The position numbers and the translations under genes are program-made. Under the pieces are notes generated by a model, which worked only from the letters and a program-made list of their open reading frames with translations, made no database searches and was not told the DNA's origin. From NCBI GenBank assembly GCA_021800315.1, contig JAJYZD010000213.1, positions 1-6,651 on the forward strand: a stretch of 6,651 nucleotides of DNA. The letters run 5' to 3'. Numbering within the stretch: position 1 is the stretch's first letter; the number at the start of each line of letters is the position of its first letter. Positions 1-5,734 of the stretch are shown here, piece by piece. This stretch comes from Bacillota bacterium (GTDB lineage: Bacteria > Bacillota > Desulfotomaculia > Desulfotomaculales > JAJYZD01).

Positions 1-1019
1 TGGACTACCTTTTACAGAACAAGCTGCTCAAGGTCATGGAGGACAAGAGGGTCTTTTTTGATTCCGCCTATTTCGACCCCCATGACCCGGGCGTGCCCAA
101 ATATATCAAGAAGCTGTTCGAAGAGGGTGCACCGGCCGACTTCATCCTCGTCGGGGCCACGACGCGCGATCCCGGGGAAATAAGCCCGGCCATCCGCTCG
201 CGCACCGCCGAGGTCTATTTCGGACCGCTGACCCCGGGCGTGGTGGAGGAGATCGTCCGGCAGGCGGCGGCCAAACTGGAGGTCGACATTGAAGAGGCGG
301 TCCCCGCCTTGGTGGCCGAGTACACCGGGGAAGGGCGCAAGGCCATCAACATACTGGCGGATGCCTACGGCCTGGCCTTCTTCCAGGCGGGGCGGGCCGC
401 GCGCCTACGGCTGACGGTGGAGGACCTGCGGACGGTGATCCAGGCCGGCCGGCTCTCTCCCCACACGGTCCGCAAGGCCTCGGCCGATAAGGAGGTCGGC
501 AAGCTGTTCGGCCTGGCCGTGCAGGGTTTTAACGGCACGGTGCTGGAAATAGAGGCGGTGACCTATCCGGCCCGGGCGGCCGGCAAGGGCCAGATGCGGT
601 TCAACGATACCGCCGGCAGCATGGCCAAGGATTCCGTCTTCAACGCCGCTTCGGTCATCAGAAGGTTGACTGGCGAAGACCTGGCCGATTTCGACGTGCA
701 TGTCAATGTGGTCGGAGGAGGCTGTATCGACGGTCCTTCGGCCGGTACCGCCATCCTTCTGGCCGTCTGGTCCGCGCTGAAGCACGTTCCCTTTCCCCAG
801 GATGTGGCGGTTACCGGAGAATTGTCCATCCAGGGCAAGGTGCGGGCGGTCGGCGGTATCCCGGAAAAGATTTACGGGGCCCGTCAGGCGGGCATACGGC
901 GGGTGATTATTCCCGCCGAGAACGCGCGCGACCTGCCGTCCGTAGCCGGCGCCCTCGATGTCATACCGGTGTCCTGCGTGGAGGAGATCGTCCGGATGTT
1001 TATGGATGCGGATGCCTGA
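1..1019 (+). CDS. lonC: Lon-family ATP-dependent protease, spore-former LonC/LonB type (C-terminal part; 5' end outside window)
   Basis: ATP-dependent serine protease of the cytoplasm, which unfolds substrates with an AAA+ module and cleaves them with a Ser-Lys dyad. The frame is open from the left edge (first full codon at base 3), so the N-terminus, Walker A and Walker B lie outside. Seen: the end of the AAA+ module with sensor-1/arginine-finger segment VGATTRDPGEISPAIRSR (bases ~150-203), a helical lid, then the Lon protease domain. The catalytic Ser is in DGPSAG (codon 738-740) and the catalytic Lys in GIPEKIYGA (codon 867-869), so the protease looks intact. The QNKLLKVMEDKRVFFDSAY start and the unbroken RFNDTAGSMAKDSVFNAASVIR segment suit the spore-former Lon paralogues better than housekeeping LonA. 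The choice of LonC over LonB is from memory of the families and less certain than the Lon assignment. The stop overlaps the next gene, suggesting translational coupling. Confidence 0.93.
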   Translation, partial: DYLLQNKLLKVMEDKRVFFDSAYFDPHDPGVPKYIKKLFEEGAPADFILVGATTRDPGEISPAIRSRTAEVYFGPLTPGVVEEIVRQAAAKLEVDIEEAVPALVAEYTGEGRKAINILADAYGLAFFQAGRAARLRLTVEDLRTVIQAGRLSPHTVRKASADKEVGKLFGLAVQGFNGTVLEIEAVTYPARAAGKGQMRFNDTAGSMAKDSVFNAASVIRRLTGEDLADFDVHVNVVGGGCIDGPSAGTAILLAVWSALKHVPFPQDVAVTGELSIQGKVRAVGGIPEKIYGARQAGIRRVIIPAENARDLPSVAGALDVIPVSCVEEIVRMFMDADA

Positions 1020-2355
1020 GATGCAGGAGATGCGTGTTCCGCCGCAGGACCTGGACGCTGAGCAATCCGTCCTCGGCTCCATTTTACTGGACCGGGAGGC
1101 TGTTTTCCGGGTCATGAAGATCCTGTGCCCGGAAGATTTTTACCAGGAGGCCCACCGGCTCGTTTACAACGCCATGCTGGAACTGGCCGACATGGGTCAG
1201 CCGGCCGACCTGATCACCGTGACCAGCTTTATGCGCAAGGCCGGGTCTCTGGAACGGGCCGGCGGGGTGGCCTATATTGCTTCGCTGGCCAATATGGTGC
1301 CCGTGGCGGCCAATGCGGAGTATTACGCATATATTGTCGAGGAAAAGGCCCTGCTGCGGGCGTTAATTCAACTGGCCACCCGGATCGCCAACCTGGGGTA
1401 CGAGGGTTCGGAAGGGGCCGGCCAACTGCTCGAGAGTGCCGAGCGCATGATCATGGACCTGCATTCCCGGCGGGGCGGCACGGCCTTCGTGCCCATCAAG
1501 GAGATTGTGTTCGGGGTGCTCGACCGCATCCAGCAAGCCTGCCTCCACCGGGATGAGATTACCGGCGTGCCCACAGGCTTCGTCGAAATGGACCGCATTA
1601 CCGGCGGTCTGCAGCCCGGCGACCTGATCATCCTGGCCGGGCGGCCGAGTATGGGCAAAACGGCTCTCGGCCTGACGGTGGCCCAGAACGTTGCGGTCAG
1701 GAAAAAGCTGCCGGTCGCGGTCTTCAGCCTGGAAATGTCCAAGGAACAACTGGTGCAACGCCTCATCTGCCAGGAGGCCATGGTGGACCTGCACCGGGTG
1801 CGCACCGGGCAGTTGGAGGAAGACGACCTGGCCCGGGTGACCCGGGCAGCCGGGGAACTGGCCGGCTGCCCGCTGTTCATCGACGATTTTTCCGGGATAA
1901 CGGCCCGCCAGATCCGGGCCCGTTGCCGGGAGTTGCAGTTCGAGAAAGGGCTGTCCCTGGTGGTGATCGACTACCTTCAGTTGATGCAGGGCTATGGACG
2001 GGCGGAAAACCGGCAGCAGGAAATAGCCGGGATTTCCCGGGCCCTGAAAGGAATGGCCAAGGAATTGAACCTCCCGGTTTTGGCACTGGCCCAATTGTCT
2101 CGTCAGGCCGAACAGCGGCAGGGTGCCAAGCCCCTGATGGCCGACCTGAGGGAAAGCGGCAGCCTGGAGCAGGATGCGGACGTCGTGATGTTCATCTACC
2201 GGGAGGAGTATTACAACAAGGAGAGCGAGAAAAAGGGCATAGCCGAAATCATCGTTGCCAAACAGCGTAATGGACCCACCGGGGTAGTAGAGCTGGCCTT
2301 TTTGCGGGAATTCACCCGTTTTGTCAATCTGGCGAAACGGGAAGAGGAACGGTAG
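1012..2355 (+). CDS. dnaB: Replicative DNA helicase DnaB
   Basis: Hexameric replication-fork helicase (named DnaC in Bacillus subtilis) that unwinds DNA by ATP hydrolysis and binds primase. With the start chosen here the product is 447 residues, usual for the family. The N-terminal domain opens with RVPPQDLDAEQSVLG (from residue 8); the linker leads to ITGVPTGF (183-190). The RecA-like C-terminal domain has Walker A GRPSMGKT (210-217, Lys216), a likely catalytic Glu241 in SLEMS, Walker B LVVIDYLQL (Asp320), LRESGSLEQDADVVMFIYRE, and VAKQRNGPTG near the end. The start is ambiguous: ATG codons at 1006, 1012, 1021 and 1030 are in frame and none has a good Shine-Dalgarno. 1012 is preferred because it overlaps the protease stop by 8 bases. 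No promoter is visible between the genes, so co-transcription is likely. Confidence 0.97.
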   Translation: MPEMQEMRVPPQDLDAEQSVLGSILLDREAVFRVMKILCPEDFYQEAHRLVYNAMLELADMGQPADLITVTSFMRKAGSLERAGGVAYIASLANMVPVAANAEYYAYIVEEKALLRALIQLATRIANLGYEGSEGAGQLLESAERMIMDLHSRRGGTAFVPIKEIVFGVLDRIQQACLHRDEITGVPTGFVEMDRITGGLQPGDLIILAGRPSMGKTALGLTVAQNVAVRKKLPVAVFSLEMSKEQLVQRLICQEAMVDLHRVRTGQLEEDDLARVTRAAGELAGCPLFIDDFSGITARQIRARCRELQFEKGLSLVVIDYLQLMQGYGRAENRQQEIAGISRALKGMAKELNLPVLALAQLSRQAEQRQGAKPLMADLRESGSLEQDADVVMFIYREEYYNKESEKKGIAEIIVAKQRNGPTGVVELAFLREFTRFVNLAKREEER

Positions 2356-2379
2356 CGCACCTCCGATACCGGGTGTGCG

Positions 2380-2408
2380 TTGACAACCCGCGGACCTTCT
2401 GTTAAGAT
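2380..2408 (+). promoter_or_regulatory. Sigma-A-type promoter for the FAD dehydrogenase-purA unit
   Basis: A perfect -35 box TTGACA (2380-2385), a 17-base spacer, and TAAGAT (2403-2408, four of six consensus bases) lie 25 bases after the dnaB stop. Transcription would start near 2415, giving a leader of about 170 bases before the TTG start at 2588. Spacing and the perfect -35 make this the best promoter for the two following genes, independent of dnaB. Confidence 0.62.
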
Positions 2409-2441
2409 AACCGTGGTCCAAGAGCCTTTTGCCGCTCGCCT

Positions 2442-2545
2442 GGTCCGGCCCGGGCGTCCGGCTGCTTTTCACTTAGGCCCGGTTTTTAAGGAGAATGCCG
2501 GACCGGTATTCCGGACCGCTTTGGCCCGCCTCCGTCAGGTCCGGG
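2442..2545 (+). repeat. Repeated complementary blocks GGTCCGG / CCGGACC in the leader
   Basis: GGTCCGG occurs at 2442-2448 and 2539-2545. Its reverse complement CCGGACC occurs at 2498-2504 and 2511-2517, the latter two as an 8-bp direct repeat CCGGACCG 13 bases apart. Several mutually exclusive 7-bp pairings are therefore possible in the transcript, some overlapping or enclosing the possible terminator at 2450-2487. No known riboswitch class was recognised. Confidence 0.4.
2450..2487 (+). terminator. Possible intrinsic terminator/attenuator in the leader
   Basis: CCGGGC (2450-2455) is perfectly complementary to GCCCGG (2477-2482), which is followed directly by five T (2483-2487). The stem is only 6 bp and the loop is 21 bases, so it is weak. 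It lies downstream of the 2380-2408 promoter, so it could end dnaB read-through or act as an attenuator for the next gene. Pure chance in GC-rich DNA is not excluded. Confidence 0.35.
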
Positions 2546-2571
2546 CCGGACGGGCTCAATCGGCTGCCGTG

Positions 2572-2590
2572 GGAGGGGAATGGAACTTTG
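2572..2590 (+). promoter_or_regulatory. Ribosome binding site that decides a TTG start
   Basis: GGAGGGG (2572-2578) lies 9 bases before TTG at 2588. An in-frame ATG at 2495 has AAGGAG just 1 base upstream, too close for normal initiation, and would add 31 Pro/Gly/Arg-rich residues before the conserved YDVVIVGAGPAG start. The TTG is therefore preferred. Confidence 0.7.
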
Positions 2591-3973
2591 ACCTATGACG
2601 TGGTAATTGTGGGGGCCGGTCCCGCCGGTATTTTTGCGGCCATGGAACTGGCTGAAGCCGGGCTGGGACGGAAGACGGTCATCCTGGAAAAGGGCAACCC
2701 GATAGACAAACGAAATTGTCCCCTGCAGAAGGGCAGGTCGGCCTGCGCCCGCTGCCCGTCCTGTTCGGTCACTTCCGGCTGGGGAGGGGCCGGGGCTTTT
2801 TCGGACGGCAAGCTCACTCTTACCGGCGAAGTGGGCGGCAGTCTCGATCAATATGTCGGCGAAGACGGTCTCCCGGCCCTGATCAAGGCCGTGGACGGCA
2901 CGTACCGCCGCTACGGGGCGCCGGAAAAGGTCTACGGCGTGGATCACGCCGAGGAAGTGCGGGAGATGGTGGAGAAAGCGGAGTTGAACCAGCTCAAGCT
3001 GGTCCCCGTGCCTATCCGGCATCTCGGTACCGGGCGCAGCGGCGAGATATTGGAGCGCATGCACGGCTACCTTACTGGAAAGGGCGTCGAAGTCCGCACC
3101 GGGTGCCAGGTGGAATCCATTCTGGTGGAGGACGGCCGGGCGGCGGGTGTCTTGACCGCCGGCGGCGAGGTGATCCGGGGACGCTACGTGGTCATCGCCC
3201 CGGGCCGGGAGGGTTCCGACTGGTTGAGACGGGAGGCCGGGCGGCTGGGTCTGGCACTCAGGGCCAATCCGGTGGACATCGGGGTGCGGGTGGAGGTGCC
3301 CGGTTCGATCCTGGAGAACCTGACCCGGATCTTTTACGAGTCCAAGTTGATATATTATTCCAAGGCTTTCGACGACAAGGTCCGCACCTTCTGCATGAAC
3401 CCATACGGCGCGGTGGTCATGGAGAACAACGACGGGCTGATCACCGTGAACGGGCACACACACGCCTATCATAAGACCAAGAATACCAATTTCGCCGTGC
3501 TGGTCTCCAAGAATTTTACCGAACCGTTCGACAATCCCATCGCCTACGGCCGGTATATCGCCTCGTTGGCCAACCTGCTGGGAGGCGGGGTAATCGTGCA
3601 GCGGCTGGGAGACCTGCTGGCCGGCCAAAGGTCCACGGTCGACCGCATGGGCAAGTGCCTCACCGTTCCCACGCTCAAGGAGGCCACACCGGGGGACCTG
3701 AGCCTGGTCTTTCCGTACCGGCACCTGGTCTCGATAGTGGAAATACTCAAAGCCCTGGACGGGCTGGCTCCCGGTGTTTTTTCCCGGTACACCCTTCTCT
3801 ACGGCGTGGAGGTAAAGTTCTATTCCTCGCGGCTGGAACTGGGATCCGGCCTGGAAACGCGCATTGAAAACCTGTTTGCGGCGGGAGACGGAGCCGGTGT
3901 CACCAGGGGGCTGGTGCAGGCTTCGGCGTCCGGTCTGGTCGTGGCCCGCGAAATCCTCCGGCGGGCGGGATAA
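2588..3973 (+). CDS. FAD-dependent dehydrogenase of the uncharacterised COG2509 type
   Basis: Predicted cytoplasmic flavoprotein of 461 residues whose substrate is not known. The N-terminal Rossmann fold has the dinucleotide motif VIVGAGPAG (GAGPAG at residues 9-14) and a ribose-binding acidic residue in VILEKG (Glu34). A Cys cluster follows (Cys44, 53, 56, 59; C-x8-C-x2-C-x2-C), then SGWGGAGAFSDGKLTL, which I recall as a signature of this family. The C-terminal FAD-contact motif is NLFAAGDGAGVTRGLVQASASG. No signal peptide or membrane segment is seen. The Cys pattern suggests a metal or Fe-S site or redox thiols, but that is inference. It has its own promoter and structured leader after dnaB and is separated from purA by 78 bases, so the two are probably co-transcribed. 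The start is set by the Shine-Dalgarno at 2572-2578. Confidence 0.9.
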   Translation: MTYDVVIVGAGPAGIFAAMELAEAGLGRKTVILEKGNPIDKRNCPLQKGRSACARCPSCSVTSGWGGAGAFSDGKLTLTGEVGGSLDQYVGEDGLPALIKAVDGTYRRYGAPEKVYGVDHAEEVREMVEKAELNQLKLVPVPIRHLGTGRSGEILERMHGYLTGKGVEVRTGCQVESILVEDGRAAGVLTAGGEVIRGRYVVIAPGREGSDWLRREAGRLGLALRANPVDIGVRVEVPGSILENLTRIFYESKLIYYSKAFDDKVRTFCMNPYGAVVMENNDGLITVNGHTHAYHKTKNTNFAVLVSKNFTEPFDNPIAYGRYIASLANLLGGGVIVQRLGDLLAGQRSTVDRMGKCLTVPTLKEATPGDLSLVFPYRHLVSIVEILKALDGLAPGVFSRYTLLYGVEVKFYSSRLELGSGLETRIENLFAAGDGAGVTRGLVQASASGLVVAREILRRAG

Positions 3974-3989
3974 AATAGTTGCGAAAGCG

Positions 3990-4022
3990 GGTTCCCGGGT
4001 CGTGGGCCGGCTCAAGGGAACC
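3990..4022 (+). repeat. Inverted repeat upstream of purA
   Basis: GGTTCCC (3990-3996) and GGGAACC (4016-4022) form a perfect 7-bp stem with a 19-base loop. There is no T-run after it, so it is not an intrinsic terminator. It ends 17 bases before the purA ribosome binding site and could be an RNA structure or an operator in the dehydrogenase-purA gap. Confidence 0.35.
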
Positions 4023-4038
4023 GGGCGATGGAAAGGTC

Positions 4039-4054
4039 AAGGTGATACTGGTTG
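4039..4054 (+). promoter_or_regulatory. Ribosome binding site for the purA TTG start
   Basis: AAGGTGAT (4039-4046) matches the 3' part of the Shine-Dalgarno consensus and lies 5-7 bases from TTG at 4052. No in-frame ATG exists close by, and starting here places the catalytic residues at exactly the usual family numbers. Confidence 0.7.
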
Positions 4055-5338
4055 GCTTGTGTAGTATTGGTCGGCGCCCAGTGGGGAGACGAAGGCAAGG
4101 GGAAGGTAACGGACTTCCTGGCGGGAAAAGCGGCCGTGGTAGTCCGCTTCCAGGGCGGTAACAACGCCGGGCACACCGTGGTGGTGGACGGAGAGGAATT
4201 CAAGCTCCACCTTCTGCCGTCCGGCATTCTCTATCCGGGCAAATCCTGCGTGATCGGCAACGGGGTGGTGATAGACCCGCCGGTGCTCATGGCGGAACTG
4301 GCGGACCTGTCCACCCGTCTCTCCGTAACGGGCAACCTGTTCATCAGCCCGCGGGCCCACCTGATCATGCCCTACCACCGCCTGCTGGACCGTCTGGAGG
4401 AAGAGATGCGGGCCGGTAAGATCGGTACCACCGCCCGCGGTATCGGTCCGGCGTACACCGACAAGATCAGGCGCACCGGCATACGGGTAGCCGATCTCCT
4501 GGACCGGGAGGAGTTCGCGGCCAGACTCGCCGATATCCTGGCCGAAAAGAACGAGATTCTGACCAGGGTTTACGGCGCCGAACCCCTGGACTACAACGCC
4601 GTGGTCGAGGAATACCTGGCCTACGGCGATTTCCTGCGTCCCTACGTGGCCGACCCCGGGGTGCTCGTCACCGCCGCGCTGGACCGGGGTCAGGGGGTTT
4701 TGTTCGAGGGGGCCCAGGGAACGCTCCTGGACATCGACCACGGCACCTACCCCTACGTGACCTCCTCCAGCCCGACGGCCGCCGGCGCCTGCCTGGGGGC
4801 CGGGATAGGCCCCACGTTGATCGACCGGGTCATCGGCGTGGCCAAAGCTTATACGACAAGGGTCGGGGGCGGGCCCTTCCCCACCGAGTTGTATGATGAG
4901 ATGGGCGAGCACCTGCGCGAAGTCGGGCACGAGTTCGGTACCACCACGGGCCGGCCCAGGCGATGCGGCTGGCTGGACGCGGTAGCCCTGCGCTACGCGG
5001 TCCGGGTTAACGGCCTGCACTCCCTGGCCGTAGTCAAGCTGGACGTTCTGACCGGTATCCCGAAACTCAGGATAGGGGTGGCCTATCGCTACCGGAACGA
5101 GGTTCTGACCGGGTTTCCACCCAGTCTCAAGGTGCTGGCCGATTGCTCAGTCGAGTATGAGGAAATGCCGGGCTGGCACGAGGATATCACCGGGGTGCGG
5201 ACCGTCGCCGGCCTGCCGGCCAACGCCCGGCGCTACCTGGCCCGGCTCACCGAACTGACCGGGGCCCCCGTCTCCATCGTCGGCGTGGGATCTTCCCGGG
5301 AGCAGACCCTGGTGGCCGATCCCGACCTTTTTTCCTGA
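4052..5338 (+). CDS. purA: Adenylosuccinate synthetase
   Basis: Cytoplasmic, homodimeric enzyme of de novo AMP synthesis: IMP + L-aspartate + GTP gives adenylosuccinate, GDP and phosphate. The product is 428 residues, normal length. Seen in order: GAQWGDEGKGKV (GTP-binding loop, catalytic Asp13), GGNNAGHTVV (catalytic His41), GTTARGIGPAYTDK, EGAQGTLLDIDHGTYPYVTSS, GGGPFPTEL, GTTTGRPRRCGWLD (IMP/aspartate loop), LDVLTGIPKL, and a guanine-binding VGVGSSREQT near the C-terminus. Asp13 and His41 keep the E. coli numbering, supporting the TTG start. The Ala in GTTARGIGP replaces the commoner Gly, a position I believe to be variable. It follows the dehydrogenase by 78 bases with no clear promoter between, so it is probably read from 2380-2408. 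No purine riboswitch or PurR-like operator was recognised upstream. Confidence 0.98.
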   Translation: MACVVLVGAQWGDEGKGKVTDFLAGKAAVVVRFQGGNNAGHTVVVDGEEFKLHLLPSGILYPGKSCVIGNGVVIDPPVLMAELADLSTRLSVTGNLFISPRAHLIMPYHRLLDRLEEEMRAGKIGTTARGIGPAYTDKIRRTGIRVADLLDREEFAARLADILAEKNEILTRVYGAEPLDYNAVVEEYLAYGDFLRPYVADPGVLVTAALDRGQGVLFEGAQGTLLDIDHGTYPYVTSSSPTAAGACLGAGIGPTLIDRVIGVAKAYTTRVGGGPFPTELYDEMGEHLREVGHEFGTTTGRPRRCGWLDAVALRYAVRVNGLHSLAVVKLDVLTGIPKLRIGVAYRYRNEVLTGFPPSLKVLADCSVEYEEMPGWHEDITGVRTVAGLPANARRYLARLTELTGAPVSIVGVGSSREQTLVADPDLFS

Positions 5339-5353
5339 GTGCTGGTACGGGGC

Positions 5354-5382
5354 TTGCATTTCTGCCGCGGACAGGATATAAT
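5354..5382 (+). promoter_or_regulatory. Promoter of the tRNA-Gly gene
   Basis: TTGCAT (5354-5359, three of six -35 consensus bases), a 17-base spacer and a perfect -10 TATAAT (5377-5382) lie 11 bases before the tRNA 5' end. The short distance is typical of stable-RNA promoters with brief leaders. Confidence 0.75.
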
Positions 5383-5393
5383 ATCTGGTGTAA

Positions 5394-5468
5394 GCGGGTG
5401 TAGCTCAATGGTAGAGCATCAGCTTCCCAAGCTGAGGGTTGAGGGTTCGATCCCCTTCACCCGCTCCA
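5394..5468 (+). tRNA. tRNA-Gly, anticodon CCC
   Basis: The full cloverleaf can be drawn by eye. The acceptor GCGGGTG (5394-5400) pairs with CACCCGC (5458-5464). The D-arm is GCTC/GAGC around AATGGTA. The anticodon stem TCAGC (5419-5423) pairs with GCTGA (5431-5435) around TTCCCAA, with anticodon CCC at 5426-5428, reading GGG. The variable loop is 5 bases. The T-stem GAGGG/CCCTT (one G-T wobble) encloses TTCGATC. Discriminator T and CCA (5466-5468) are encoded. The gene is single, has its own promoter and is followed by a terminator-like hairpin. The integrase remnant downstream points towards its 3' end, so the gene may serve as an integration site. Confidence 0.97.
5441..5468 (+). other. Possible attachment-site core in the tRNA-Gly 3' end
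   Basis: Tyrosine recombinases often integrate into the T-arm and acceptor end of tRNA genes, and here an integrase remnant on the minus strand begins its stop 70 bases beyond the CCA. That geometry suggests this 3' end was the attachment core. No second copy of the segment is present up to 6651, so the far boundary is outside the window or lost. The core limits are guessed. Confidence 0.35.
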
Positions 5469-5476
5469 GGAATAGC

Positions 5477-5502
5477 AAGGCCTCCCGGGTTCGGGGGGCC
5501 TT
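5477..5502 (+). terminator. Terminator-like hairpin after tRNA-Gly
   Basis: AAGGCCTCCC (5477-5486) pairs with GGGGGGCCTT (5493-5502) as a 10-bp stem with one T-G wobble and a 6-base loop. It begins 9 bases after the CCA. The T-tract is poor (the stem ends in TT, then CGTC), so efficiency is uncertain, but position and stem strength suit a transcript end for tRNA-Gly. Confidence 0.6.
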
Positions 5503-5513
5503 CGTCATGACCG

Positions 5514-5535
5514 TTTGACTGCAATTTGACTGCAA
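5514..5535. repeat. Tandem 11-bp repeat TTTGACTGCAA x2
   Basis: TTTGACTGCAA occurs at 5514-5524 and again, without a gap, at 5525-5535. It fills the space between the tRNA hairpin and the integrase remnant's stop codon (5538-5540), where arm-type integrase binding sites could lie. A third TGAC is at 5508-5511, off the 11-bp pitch. The function is inferred only. Confidence 0.7.
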
Positions 5536-5537
5536 AA

Positions 5538-5714
5538 CTATTCGCCAAGTATCTCCGCCAGCCGGTTCACGGCCCGGCGCTTGCCCTCGTCGTTGGCATG
5601 GCAGTACAGGTCCATGGTGGTAGAAGTTTTTGTGTGTCCCATGAGTGCCCGCAGGTTCTCCGGGTTTTCGTTCATATCGGCCAGCATGCTCCCGAAGGTA
5701 TGCCTCTTATGTAA
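5538..5714 (-). pseudogene. Tyrosine recombinase (phage-type integrase), C-terminal remnant
   Basis: About 58 residues of the catalytic C-terminus of a site-specific tyrosine recombinase survive. Visible: HKRHTFGSMLADM (the HxxR-H box), NLRALMGHTKTSTTMDLYCHA with the second conserved His (codon 5634-5636) and nucleophilic Tyr (codon 5604-5606), then a normal end at TAG 5538-5540. The N-terminal arm-binding and core-binding domains and the first catalytic Arg are missing, so it cannot be active. HKRH is one residue short of the usual H-x-x-R-H spacing (for example HKLRH), which looks like a lost codon. The frame stays open to a GTG at 5750, but the part before the His is not recombinase-like and crosses the palindrome at 5707-5726, so that start is not credible. 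The orientation, facing the tRNA-Gly 3' end, is typical of tRNA-integrated elements. Confidence 0.85.
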
Positions 5715-5726
5715 CGCGTTACATAA
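5707..5726. repeat. Perfect 20-bp palindrome at the pseudogene junction
   Basis: TTATGTAACG (5707-5716) is followed by its exact reverse complement (5717-5726). The palindrome lies just where ATPase-like sequence ends and recombinase-like sequence begins on the minus strand. It could be a deletion scar, the site that promoted a deletion, or a protein-binding site captured from the lost DNA. Confidence 0.9.
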
Positions 5727-5734
5727 TCGGCACC

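Noticed and set aside
2495..2587. N-terminal extension of the dehydrogenase from ATG 2495
   Set aside because: Its AAGGAG is only 1 base from the ATG, and the extra 31 residues are low-complexity and precede the normal Rossmann-fold start.
2486..4015. Long open frame on the minus strand opposite the dehydrogenase
   Set aside because: It lies antisense to a well supported gene, has no recognisable motif and is rich in Pro/Gly/Arg/His, as expected from GC-rich shadow frames. The same applies to minus-strand frames at 405-1115, 1363-2472 and 4037-5020.
3974..4051. Purine riboswitch or separate purA promoter
   Set aside because: The gap is too short for a purine aptamer and no -35/-10 pair with proper spacing is visible.
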